Assembly: GCA_043801235.1 (NCBI GenBank) | Contig: JAZDMF010000244.1 | Span: forward strand, 1-10,568 | DNA from: DAOQAK01 sp043801235 | Lineage (GTDB): Bacteria; Bacteroidota; Bacteroidia; Bacteroidales; CG2-30-32-10 | Direction: 5' to 3' | DNA length: 10,568 nucleotides | Shown: positions 1 through 6,860 of the stretch, piece after piece | Numbering within the stretch: the stretch's first letter is position 1 | How the letters are laid out: each line of letters begins with the position of its first letter | The notes under the pieces: generated by a model | The model's input: the letters and a program-made list of their open reading frames with translations, nothing else | What the model was told of the DNA's origin: nothing | The model's database searches: none | Translations under genes and position numbers: made by a program

Positions 1-171
1 TTGGAAACACTCTACTTTAACTTTTATTGGAAACTAAGAAAGGTAAGGGTGCATTCTTATTTACCGAAAACTTGCATCCTTATTTACCGAAATGCTGCAT
101 TCTTATTTACTGAAATCTTGCATTGTTATTTACCGTTTACACATTTGCGTCATTTTATTATTAACTTGACA
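1..171. mobile_element. Probable end of an insertion sequence (IS21-like), rest lies outside the window
   Basis: The block contains four tandem 23-bp repeats and ends in ...AACTTGACA at 171. Read on the minus strand it therefore begins TGTCAAGTTAAT and then runs through GTAAATAA-GCA repeats. IS21-family elements are known to have TG...CA termini and several internal repeats at each end where the IstA transposase binds, and this layout fits. No transposase coding sequence is visible: istA/istB would lie left of position 1. The opposite end and the target duplication cannot be seen. It could instead be an unrelated iteron-like regulatory array. This is an inference from architecture only. Confidence 0.4.
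50..141 (+). repeat. Four tandem 23-bp repeats
   Basis: Copies start at 50, 73, 96 and 119, giving an exact 23-bp period. The core is TGCATTCTTATTTACCGAAA. Copy 2 has C for T at the sixth base, copy 3 has ACTGAAA for ACCGAAA, and copy 4 reads TGCATTGTTATTTACCGTTT. The period is not a multiple of three, so the block is not a coding repeat. The spacing is about two helix turns, so a protein could bind each copy on nearly the same face of the DNA. Confidence 0.9.
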
Positions 172-185
172 CTAGCTCGCTCGTG

Positions 186-248
186 AACCTTCATAAATTA
201 GATGTTTTTCATTACGTTTTTGTATATTTGCATAAATTTATGAAGGTT
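186..248. repeat. Perfect 14-bp inverted repeat framing a promoter
   Basis: The left arm AACCTTCATAAATT (186-199) is exactly reverse-complementary to AATTTATGAAGGTT (235-248), with a 35-bp spacer. The right arm overlaps a second perfect palindrome, CATAAATTTATG (231-242). The spacer contains the likely -7 box of the OsmC-family gene, so the arms lie on both sides of the promoter. That is a plausible operator layout for a dimeric regulator binding twice. The regulator is unknown and the role is inferred. Confidence 0.6.
205..230 (+). promoter_or_regulatory. Bacteroidota-type promoter for the OsmC-family gene
   Basis: TATATTTG at 223-230 matches the Bacteroidota -7 consensus TAnnTTTG exactly. 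A -33 box is poor, with only a T-rich TTTTTC around 205-210. The predicted transcript would start near 237, about 20 bases before the ATG at 256 and inside the 12-bp palindrome at 231-242. Confidence 0.5.
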
Positions 249-255
249 TGTTGAT

Positions 256-669
256 ATGATAAAACGTATTGAGTGTCGCTGGATTGAGGATATGTCGTTT
301 TAAGCGGAAGTGAACTAACATATTTTTGTGATGGATGCCGACGAAGCCAACGGTGGCAGAAACAAGGGCCCGCGACCAAAAACCCTTACACTTGCTTCGC
401 TTGCAGGTTGCACCGGAATGGATGTTATTGCCATTTTGCGTAAAATGCATATTGAGCCTGAATATTTCAATGTAATTGCTGAAGGCGATCTTACAGAAGA
501 ACATCCTAAATATTTTCATAAAATTCATCTTGTTTATGAAGTGAAAGGCGCCGGTATTGATGCGGAAAAGGTGGATAAAGCTGTTTCCCTTTCGCAGGAA
601 AAATATTGCGGTGTAAGTGCATTATTGAGTAAAGGGGCTGAACTTACTTATGAAATAAGGATGCTTTAA
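256..669 (+). pseudogene. OsmC/YhfA-like family protein gene with two in-frame stops near its start
   Basis: OsmC-family proteins are thiol-dependent (hydro)peroxidases or related redox proteins of the cytoplasm. Read from ATG 256, the frame gives MIKRIECRWIEDMSF, TAA (301-303), AEVN, TAA (316-318), HIFV, then continues as a normal family member. Family landmarks are GGRNKGPRPK, SLAGCTGMDV and EKYCGVSALL. Both conserved cysteines are present, at about residues 52 and 118 of the 137-codon frame, and that length fits the YhfA-like branch (about 135 residues). The two TAA codons fall where relatives usually have a glutamate or similar and a glycine. The longest readable remainder starts at GTG 328 or ATG 331 (about 113 residues) and would lack the first beta strands of the fold. 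It is most likely a recent pseudogene; a truncated product or a sequence error is possible. It is convergent with the Nudix gene. Confidence 0.75.
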
Positions 670-685
670 TAATCTTTTCCTTATT

Positions 686-1384
686 TCATTTCTTAATTAT
701 TTCTGCTAATATTTCGCGGAATTCAGATAGTACCATTGCTGTTGCACCCCACACAATTTTTTTATGCACGTCAAAATAGGGAGCGTTGAATGAAAATATC
801 TTCAATATTTTTATTCGGGTAATTTTCTTAATCTCCGGATCAAGCAATGACATGATGTCGTATTCAATAATTTCATCAACTTCCTCAGCGCAAGGAATGA
901 ATACCGGGCGTTTTGAAATATAACCCACAGAAGGGTAAATCACAAAATTACTGGGAGGAATATACAGCCGTGACAAGGAACCAATTATTCTAATTTCATT
1001 TCTGTTCACGCCAATTTCCTCCTGAGCTTCACGTAACGCAGTTTTAATAATATCGTCATCTTCCGCTTCTTTTTTGCCTCCGGGGAGCGAAACCTGTCCA
1101 CCGTGTGTCCCTTTGTATTCAGGCCTTTGAATGAGTACTGAATATACGGATTGATTGTGCGGATATAAAAGGATCAGCACTCCGCTGTTTTTGGTTTTTT
1201 TGTTTTCAGCAATCCATTTCAGCTTTTTCATTCGTATTTCCGAGCCCATAAGGAGTTGCGCTTTTACTCCCGGCAATGTGTGTTTAAGCCTTTCGGTCAG
1301 ATTTGTGATTATTGAATTCAAATCGTTTTTTTGCAAAAGTAAAGAAGCATTTATCATGTCATACTGAAAAATCCGACTAATCAA
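686..1384 (-). CDS. CoA pyrophosphatase-like Nudix hydrolase
   Basis: A Nudix hydrolase of the NudL/YeaB coenzyme A subfamily, which cleaves CoA and its derivatives to 4'-phosphopantetheine and 3',5'-ADP in the cytoplasm. The subfamily signature upstream of the Nudix box is visible at residues 84-103, with LIQRPEYKGTHGGQVSLPGG. The metal-binding core REAQEEIGV follows at residues 118-126. The N-terminal stretch LPGVKAQLLMG (about 37-47) is also typical. At 232 residues the length suits the family. Two starts are possible: ATG at 1384, or ATG at 1357 (Met10). The second aligns better with the usual N-terminus and gives 223 residues. No clear -7 box was found upstream. It is convergent with the OsmC-family gene, with 16 bases between the ends. 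Confidence 0.88.
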   Translation of the reverse strand: MISRIFQYDMINASLLLQKNDLNSIITNLTERLKHTLPGVKAQLLMGSEIRMKKLKWIAENKKTKNSGVLILLYPHNQSVYSVLIQRPEYKGTHGGQVSLPGGKKEAEDDDIIKTALREAQEEIGVNRNEIRIIGSLSRLYIPPSNFVIYPSVGYISKRPVFIPCAEEVDEIIEYDIMSLLDPEIKKITRIKILKIFSFNAPYFDVHKKIVWGATAMVLSEFREILAEIIKK

Positions 1385-1508
1385 ATAAAAACCGCAGGCA
1401 ACAAAGAAAGAAGATATTTTTAATATTTTAATTATGATTTTAAAAATTAATAATCAGGCATTTAAGTGCAATTGTTAATAAATGTTAAAATTCTTTTAGT
1501 ACATCATA

Positions 1509-1538
1509 TTTGATTTTTGAAAAAAGATGTTAATTTTG
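1509..1538 (+). promoter_or_regulatory. Bacteroidota-type promoter for the 1593-2734 gene pair
   Basis: A -33 TTTG (1509-1512) and an exact -7 box TAATTTTG (1531-1538) are separated by 18 bases, close to the Bacteroidota consensus. The predicted start near 1545 leaves a leader of about 48 A-rich bases with no Shine-Dalgarno, which is normal in this phylum. The rest of the 1385-1592 spacer shows nothing else I can support. Confidence 0.65.
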
Positions 1539-1592
1539 CGCAATTATTAATAACCCAAAAACAATTAATTAATAACTAAAAAACAAAACACT

Positions 1593-2042
1593 ATGAAAAA
1601 TTTAATTAAATTAGCTCTTGTTGCACTTGTTGTTGTAGCACTGAATGCATGTAAAAGTTCAGATACTCCCGACAAAGTTGCTGAAAAGTTTTTAAATGCT
1701 CTTAACAAAGGTGATACTACAGAAGCTAAAGCTAATGCAACGGAAGAATCTGTAACTTATATCAGGTTTTATGGCGGTATGGCACAATTAGGCGGCAGCG
1801 CAAAAGAAGTTAAGATTGAAGGAATGAAATGTACTGAAGATGGTGACAAAGCAAAATGCGATTATACTGAAAACAGCGAAGCAAAAACGATTGACCTTGT
1901 TAAGAAAGATGGAAAATGGCTGGTTGATGTTAAAAAGGAATCACCCAATTTAGATATGAACACTGAACCTAAGCCGGATGAAAATGCTCCGAAAGAAGGC
2001 GAAAATCCTAAAGACGAAAACAAACCAAAGGAAAATAAGTAA
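1593..2042 (+). CDS. DUF4878-like lipoprotein
   Basis: This 149-residue protein starts with a hydrophobic signal (residues 4-17) and lipobox LNAC, so Cys20 would be lipidated and the protein attached to the envelope. The sequence after it (PDKVAEKFLNALNKGDTTEA and what follows) matches the general look of DUF4878, a small NTF2-like fold common in Bacteroidota lipoproteins. Two further cysteines, near residues 79 and 89, could pair. From about residue 123 the tail is a charged Pro/Glu/Lys/Asn run that is probably unstructured. Its biochemical role is unknown. It is the first gene of a likely operon: the next gene starts 20 bases after its stop, and a good -7 box lies upstream. Confidence 0.8.
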   Translation: MKNLIKLALVALVVVALNACKSSDTPDKVAEKFLNALNKGDTTEAKANATEESVTYIRFYGGMAQLGGSAKEVKIEGMKCTEDGDKAKCDYTENSEAKTIDLVKKDGKWLVDVKKESPNLDMNTEPKPDENAPKEGENPKDENKPKENK

Positions 2043-2062
2043 TTGAATACCCGGCCTGAACC

Positions 2063-2734
2063 TTGAAGAAAGCGCTTATCATTATTTTCATTGTTCTTGC
2101 CGTAATCACAGCATCATTCTATTTGTTCCTGCGTCGCTACAATTACCGTAGTGAGCAGGAACAAATAGTTTCTAAATATACCCTGTCCCCAAAAGAAATA
2201 TCCCTCCTTAAAGAAGGCGACATCATCCTAAGGCATGGTTACGGCTTTGTAAGCGATATGATAGTCGAAACCCTGAACGACAGCATCGGCTTGTCGCATT
2301 GTTCCATATTAGCAAAGGATGATATTGGTGAATGGATGATCATTCATTCGGTTTCCTCAACCTTAACAGATATTGACGGGGTGCAATCTCAGCCTTTTGC
2401 TCCATTTATTAACGACAGCAAAAAGAATTCGGTAGTTGTAATAAGGTATAAAAATGCAAAGAACGATTCCGATCTTGCACGTATTGGCCAAAGAGCAGAG
2501 TATTACCTTGACAAACAAATTCCCTTTGACGATTCGTTCGATCTGGAAGATTCTACTAAGTTTTATTGTTCCGAATTGCTTTGGAAGGTTATAAAAGATG
2601 AATACAGTGTTGATATTTTTGAAGCAAAAAACAGAGCGGAGCATTACGATTACATGAAATTTGACTGCTTCCTTGATACTTTTAACTTTGAAATTATTTT
2701 GGATCACAGATTAAGGGATACTAAAAAGAATTAA
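2063..2734 (+). CDS. Membrane-anchored YiiX/YebB-like permuted papain-fold amidase
   Basis: A 223-residue protein with an N-terminal membrane segment (about residues 4-23) and a domain resembling the permuted NlpC/P60-like YaeF/YiiX family (peptidase C92). The family's ordered catalytic elements are visible: EGDIILRHG (51-59), SHCSI with the likely catalytic His79, and FYCSELLWKV with the likely nucleophile Cys169. IPFDDSF (153-159) also fits the family. Relatives act on amide bonds, often of envelope components; the substrate here is unknown. The start is TTG 2063. It is forced because an in-frame TGA lies at 2057-2059 and the next Met (residue 66) would remove the first motif. The gene is probably co-transcribed with the lipoprotein upstream, and its stop lies four bases from that of the opposing lipoprotein gene. 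Confidence 0.82.
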   Translation: MKKALIIIFIVLAVITASFYLFLRRYNYRSEQEQIVSKYTLSPKEISLLKEGDIILRHGYGFVSDMIVETLNDSIGLSHCSILAKDDIGEWMIIHSVSSTLTDIDGVQSQPFAPFINDSKKNSVVVIRYKNAKNDSDLARIGQRAEYYLDKQIPFDDSFDLEDSTKFYCSELLWKVIKDEYSVDIFEAKNRAEHYDYMKFDCFLDTFNFEIILDHRLRDTKKN

Positions 2735-2738
2735 TATC

Positions 2739-3176
2739 TCACTTTAACCGCAGGTTCACGCTCCCTGTTTTCACATCCCAGCACACCGAATCGCATACAT
2801 CTGCATGCGATTTTTTAATATCGTCGCCATCAACCGCAAATATTTTTTCCCCGTTTCTCTTATACTCAGCAGTAACAGTGTAGAAACCATCAACCGGCAG
2901 AAGGGTGTCGTAATATTCATTTTTGGCGGTATCGGCTAAGTAAAGGTCGTTATCTTCAAGATTTCCGCGGTAAATGGCAATGGGGACATTAATGTTTTCA
3001 TCATTAATGGTAAGTTTCACATACATTCTTCCATCGTATGGTTCTGAAGTAACGCAGTCGGAATAATCATAAGTGCTGCAGTCAACAGAGTCGCTGTCAT
3101 AGCTGTCGTTGCATGATGCAATTGCAAGGAATACTAGAAGGGAAAAACAGGAAAATATTATTAAAAGCACTTTCAT
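2739..3176 (-). CDS. Cysteine-containing small lipoprotein, family not recognised
   Basis: 145 residues, with a hydrophobic signal followed by lipobox IASC, giving a lipidated Cys22. The mature part starts with a Ser/Asp/Tyr-rich acidic linker (about 23-50) carrying Cys33 and Cys41. A beta-rich middle follows (YVKLTINDENINVPIAIYRG and VDGFYTVTAEYKR). The protein ends with Cys127 and Cys131 in a C-D-S-V-C motif. Four cysteines besides the lipid site could form two disulfides. The middle resembles small Ig-like or transthyretin-like envelope proteins, but I cannot name a family. It lies 43 bases downstream of the ankyrin gene on the same strand without a visible promoter between them, so the two are probably co-transcribed. 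Confidence 0.75.
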   Translation of the reverse strand: MKVLLIIFSCFSLLVFLAIASCNDSYDSDSVDCSTYDYSDCVTSEPYDGRMYVKLTINDENINVPIAIYRGNLEDNDLYLADTAKNEYYDTLLPVDGFYTVTAEYKRNGEKIFAVDGDDIKKSHADVCDSVCWDVKTGSVNLRLK

Positions 3177-3219
3177 AATTTTCAGTATTGTTTCAATTAA
3201 CTTGTAACTTTTCTATCTA

Positions 3220-4680
3220 TTACAACCAGTCAAAACTTTTATGGGTTTTACGAATATCTTTAACATGTATGGTGAAAAACAAGCTTGCATTTATTCTGTG
3301 GGGAGAAAAATCTTTTACATTGAATTTCAAATATTCATAAGCAAAGCGGAATCCGCCCCAATAGCTGTATAATATGAAGCCCGCTGACGGCGAGAAAATG
3401 AATGCGTCATCAGGTTTCTGATTCATTGCGCGGTATTTTCCATAGGTGTACAATTCTTTAAGGCAAATGAAGAACCCTTTTTCATAATCACAGTTAGTGT
3501 TGATCCTGAAAACTTTTTCAGCTTCGATGTAAATAATACTTCTTCTTTCCCAGAGCTGGTAAAAAGAGCTGTCAGTTTTCGGCAATAAAATACGGTCAGC
3601 CCAGAGTCGTGTGTTATATCCAAGCCTTATGCCTGTCAGGTAACGTATGTCGTGAATTCCTGCATAAAGTCCAAACATGAAATCACGGTTGTTCATGTCG
3701 AATCCGGTGAGAGAGAAGTTGATGTCATTAAAGTATGGTTTCCATTCCTTTCCTGCAATATCCTGTTTCTTCAGAATTTTGGAAACCGGATAATTTGAGT
3801 AGTAAAGGGAAAGCAGGAGTGGCGTTGCTTTCGCATCCGTGTAAATACTCGCATTTGCTTTGTTTTGCAAAAGAAAACCCACAACTTGTGTATATCCGTT
3901 TTCGGCAGCTATCGCCAAAGGGGTATATCCTTCAGAGTTTTTTACATCGATAAGCGCCCCTTTTTCAACAAGCAGTTTCACAACTTCAATATGGTTTCCG
4001 TATACTGCGCAATGCAGGGGAGTCCATCCGCGCTTATCCTTAGTATTAATATCTGCACCTTTATTAATAAGCAGTTCCACAATATCCTTATTGCCGTAGA
4101 ATGATGCGGCATTTAAAGCATCTGAACTGTCTTTTGCTACACATTTGTAATCGGCTCCGTAAAAAAGAAGCATGTCGGCAGGAATAAAATATCCGTAAAC
4201 AGCAGCATAGAAAAGGGAAGTGGAACTGTCGTTGTCCTTAGCATTAATCTCGGCTCCCTGCTGAATCAAGTAATCCATTACCTCGTAATGCCCGAACCGC
4301 GTTGCTGCAATAAGTGCCGAAGTTCCGTCGGCCGGCCGAATATTAATATTGGCTCCGTTATAAACAAGAATTTTTACAGCATCAAGATGCCCGTTCTGCG
4401 ACGCGTACATCAGGGCGGTCACACCATCATAATTGTGTGAGTTTGCATCGGCGCCTTTTAAAAGGAGTTCAAGTATTTCATCAACATTGCCTTTGTCGGC
4501 CGCTTCCAGAAGGTTTTCGTTCAGAATTTTAACAGAAATAGAATCGCTGGGTTCAGGAAATTTGGAAATAATTTTTTGAACAGAGTCAGAACTTATCGTA
4601 TCAACCTGTGGAAAACAGGGCTTGTACAGCAGTACAATGACTGAGAAAATAAATAATATTCTTATTTTGCAGCGGATCAT
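3220..4680 (-). CDS. Secreted ankyrin-repeat protein with a beta-rich C-terminal domain
   Basis: 486 residues in three parts. Residues 1-25 form a signal peptide (hydrophobic 7-19, then CFPQ), so the protein leaves the cytoplasm. Residues about 55-308 hold about eight ankyrin repeats of near 33 residues; clear ones are GVTALMYASQNGHLDAVKIL (86-105) and GWTPLHCAVYGNHIEVVKLL (218-237). Ankyrin repeats bind other proteins. Residues about 317-475 contain no ankyrin motif. They are rich in alternating aromatic/polar strands (FMFGLYAG, GIRLGYNTRLWADR, SIIYIEAEKVFRI, GGFRFAYEYLKFNV, NASLFFTIHV) and look like an outer-membrane beta-barrel or beta-sandwich. A surface scaffold anchored in the outer membrane is an inference. 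The gene is first in a likely two-gene unit with the lipoprotein at 2739-3176. No convincing -7 box was found before it. Confidence 0.85.
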   Translation of the reverse strand: MIRCKIRILFIFSVIVLLYKPCFPQVDTISSDSVQKIISKFPEPSDSISVKILNENLLEAADKGNVDEILELLLKGADANSHNYDGVTALMYASQNGHLDAVKILVYNGANINIRPADGTSALIAATRFGHYEVMDYLIQQGAEINAKDNDSSTSLFYAAVYGYFIPADMLLFYGADYKCVAKDSSDALNAASFYGNKDIVELLINKGADINTKDKRGWTPLHCAVYGNHIEVVKLLVEKGALIDVKNSEGYTPLAIAAENGYTQVVGFLLQNKANASIYTDAKATPLLLSLYYSNYPVSKILKKQDIAGKEWKPYFNDINFSLTGFDMNNRDFMFGLYAGIHDIRYLTGIRLGYNTRLWADRILLPKTDSSFYQLWERRSIIYIEAEKVFRINTNCDYEKGFFICLKELYTYGKYRAMNQKPDDAFIFSPSAGFILYSYWGGFRFAYEYLKFNVKDFSPHRINASLFFTIHVKDIRKTHKSFDWL

Positions 4681-4742
4681 CTGCCCGGAAATTTTGAATA
4701 AAGATAAAAAAAATCGTAATTAATCAGTGCAGTAAAAAAAAA

Positions 4743-4872
4743 TCTCGCTGATTGACGCAGATAAAAAATCGCTGATAATCGCAGAGAGTAACAAATACTT
4801 AAAAATTGTTTCTGCGCATATCTGCGTTAAAATTTGTGAACCTACCTGCCGGTCAGGCAGGAATCTGCGAGA
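4743..4872. repeat. MITE-like or REP-like intergenic element of about 130 bp
   Basis: The outer ends TCTCGCTGATT (4743-4753) and AATCTGCGAGA (4862-4872) form an inverted repeat matching at 10 of 11 bases. Inside are two direct units, TCGCTGATTGACGCAGAT (4745-4762) and TCGCTGATAATCGCAGAG (4769-4786), with a 24-bp period. Oppositely oriented CTGCG motifs lie at 4812-4826. A GC-rich hairpin, CCTGCC-GGTCA-GGCAGG, sits at 4845-4861. There is no open frame. Such TCTGCG/CGCTGAT elements look like dispersed non-coding repeats, but copy number cannot be judged from one window. Confidence 0.6.
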
Positions 4873-4909
4873 AAATATTATCTTGAAATTTGGGTTTTAT
4901 TATTGAGAG

Positions 4910-4937
4910 ATTGAAATAGTCAAATTTCGTATATTCG
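4910..4937 (+). promoter_or_regulatory. Possible promoter for recQ
   Basis: TATATTCG at 4930-4937 differs from the TAnnTTTG -7 consensus at one base. ATTG at 4910-4913 could serve as a weak -33 box, with 16 bases between. Transcription would start about nine bases before the TTG start, a very short leader. Confidence 0.35.
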
Positions 4938-4952
4938 TATAAAATATTTTCA

Positions 4953-6860
4953 TTGAGCATACATCAGATACTGGTAAAATACTGGGGATATCAGTCATTC
5001 CGCCCCATGCAGGAAGATATAATCCAATCTGTTCTGAGTGGCAATGACACTCTTGCTCTTTTGCCTACAGGTGGTGGAAAATCGCTGTGTTTCCAGGTTC
5101 CGGCGCTGGCAAAAGAAGGGCTTTGCCTTGTTATTTCCCCTTTGATCGCTTTAATGAAAGACCAGGTTGAAAACCTAAAAAAGAAAGGAATTCCTGCTGT
5201 TGCAACATATTCCGGAATGCATTTCAACGAAGTTGATCTTGCCCTTGACAATTGCGTGCATGGCAATATAAAGCTTCTGTATATTTCGCCAGAACGCCTT
5301 GCTTCTGAAACTTTTCGCGTGCGGCTGAAAAAAATGAAAATAAATCTTATCGCTGTTGATGAAGCGCATTGTGTTTCTCAATGGGGGTATGATTTTCGTC
5401 CGCCCTATCTCAGGATAGCCGAAATAAGGGAATATTTCCCAGGCGTTCCCCTGCTGGCCCTTACAGCAACCGCCACACCCGATGTGGTTGATGATATTCA
5501 GAACAAATTGCTTTTTAAAAAGAAAAATGTTCTCAGCAAAAGTTTTGAAAGGAAAAATCTTTCCTATGCAGTGATAAAAGAGGAAGATAAGTTTAAAAGG
5601 CTTCTCAACATTATCTCAAAAATAAGTGGCTCAGGAATAATTTATGTCAGAAACAGAAGAAGAACAAGGGAAATCGCAGAGTTCCTGAATAAGAATGGAA
5701 TTTCTTCACTTTTTTATCATGCGGGTCTTGATTATAAAACAAGAGATACACGGCAAAATGAATGGATGGCCGGTGCACGAAGGGTAATTGTAGCAACTAA
5801 CGCTTTCGGTATGGGGATTGACAAACCAGATGTCCGCTTTGTAATCCATTTTGATGTGCCCAATTCGCCCGAAGCCTATTTCCAGGAAGCGGGAAGGGGA
5901 GGCAGGGATGATAAAAAAGCTTATGCCATGATGATTTATTTTGATTCCGATATTTTTGATGCGCAGAAGAATATTGAAGAATCATATCCCCCGGTTGAAA
6001 CGATCAGAAATGTATATAACTGCCTTGGCAATTATTATAATCTTGCATTGGGAAGCGGCAAGGATGCCAGCTTTGATTTTGATATTTCAGCTTTTTCATC
6101 ATCGTATAATCTGAAACCTGTTACAGTTTATAATTCACTGAAGTTTCTTGAAAAGGAAGGTTATGTTCTTGCGACAGATGGTTTTTATCAGCCTTCACAG
6201 TTGCGCATCATTATTGATAAAGAAGGCTTGTACAGGTTCCAGGTAGAAAATAAAGTTCTTGATAATTTTATAAGAGTGATACTGCGTTCTTACGGCGGAA
6301 TTTTTACGGATTTCGTGAAAGTGCATGAAACCGAAATAGCAGCCAGGGCCGGTATTACAAAGGAACGTACAATAGAAAATCTGAAACACATAGAAAAGGC
6401 GGGAGTTATTTCATATATTCCCCAGAAGGAAAAACCCCAGATTATTTTTTGCAGCGAAAGGCTGGATCAGAAAAGCTTGTATATCTCTCCGGAAAATTAT
6501 CATGAAAGAAAGAAAATAGCTGAAGAAAAAATGAATGCAATGATCCGTTATGTATCTGCAGGATTGAAATGCAGAAGCCAGTTGCTACTTGAATACTTCG
6601 GTGAAAAAAATCCGAAACGTTGCGGGCAGTGCGATGTTTGCCTTGAAAGAAACAAACTCGACATGAGCGAATTTGAATTCAATTCGGTGATTGATACCAT
6701 AAAACCTTTATTGCAGCAAAAAGCTTATTCGCTGGAAGAAGTTGTGAATTTGGTTAAAGATGTGAACGAAAAAAATATTCTGCGTACGTTGCGGTGGCTC
6801 ATTGATAACGACAAAATAATTATTGACGAGAATCAGAATTTGAAGTGGAATAAAAAATAA
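4953..6860 (+). CDS. recQ: ATP-dependent DNA helicase RecQ
   Basis: A 635-residue superfamily 2 3'-to-5' DNA helicase acting in recombination and fork repair. The RecQ motifs appear in order: FRPMQ (motif 0, 16-20), LLPTGGGKS (Walker A, 36-44), VDEAHCVSQWGYDFRP (DEAH box and RecQ aromatic loop, 135-150), TATAT (171-175) and QEAGRGGRD (motif VI, 311-319). After the helicase core comes a winged-helix-like region (about 375-500). The zinc-site cysteines follow at 540, 557, 560 and 563 in KCRSQLLLEYFG and CGQCDVC. The last 60 residues form a small helical domain, and no HRDC domain is evident. The start is TTG 4953, just before the conserved YWGYQSFRP; no ATG lies nearby in frame. The gene is followed by a repeat-bearing spacer and the DNA glycosylase gene on the same strand. 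Confidence 0.95.
   Translation: MSIHQILVKYWGYQSFRPMQEDIIQSVLSGNDTLALLPTGGGKSLCFQVPALAKEGLCLVISPLIALMKDQVENLKKKGIPAVATYSGMHFNEVDLALDNCVHGNIKLLYISPERLASETFRVRLKKMKINLIAVDEAHCVSQWGYDFRPPYLRIAEIREYFPGVPLLALTATATPDVVDDIQNKLLFKKKNVLSKSFERKNLSYAVIKEEDKFKRLLNIISKISGSGIIYVRNRRRTREIAEFLNKNGISSLFYHAGLDYKTRDTRQNEWMAGARRVIVATNAFGMGIDKPDVRFVIHFDVPNSPEAYFQEAGRGGRDDKKAYAMMIYFDSDIFDAQKNIEESYPPVETIRNVYNCLGNYYNLALGSGKDASFDFDISAFSSSYNLKPVTVYNSLKFLEKEGYVLATDGFYQPSQLRIIIDKEGLYRFQVENKVLDNFIRVILRSYGGIFTDFVKVHETEIAARAGITKERTIENLKHIEKAGVISYIPQKEKPQIIFCSERLDQKSLYISPENYHERKKIAEEKMNAMIRYVSAGLKCRSQLLLEYFGEKNPKRCGQCDVCLERNKLDMSEFEFNSVIDTIKPLLQQKAYSLEEVVNLVKDVNEKNILRTLRWLIDNDKIIIDENQNLKWNKK

Noticed and set aside
50..141. 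CRISPR array
   Set aside because: The units are adjacent with no spacers, only 23 bp long, and no cas genes are present.
1..186. Open frame on the plus strand across the 23-bp repeats
   Set aside because: The repeat period is not a multiple of three, the product is low in meaning, and the region looks like non-coding insertion-sequence end DNA.
256..330. Recoding or an alternative genetic code reading TAA as sense
   Set aside because: Other genes in the window end at TAA in normal positions, and no recoding signal is seen.
1334..1341. CAAAAGTA, a minus-strand -7 match (TACTTTTG)
   Set aside because: It lies inside the Nudix coding region, downstream of both candidate starts, so it is probably chance.
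3423..4104. Several open frames overlapping the first ankyrin gene in other frames
   Set aside because: They are out of frame with clear ankyrin repeats, have no family likeness, and are explained by the real gene.
2739..4680. Toxin-immunity or phage-defence system
   Set aside because: Ankyrin proteins and lipoproteins alone do not support this, and no nuclease, toxin, polymorphic C-terminus or defence enzyme is visible nearby.
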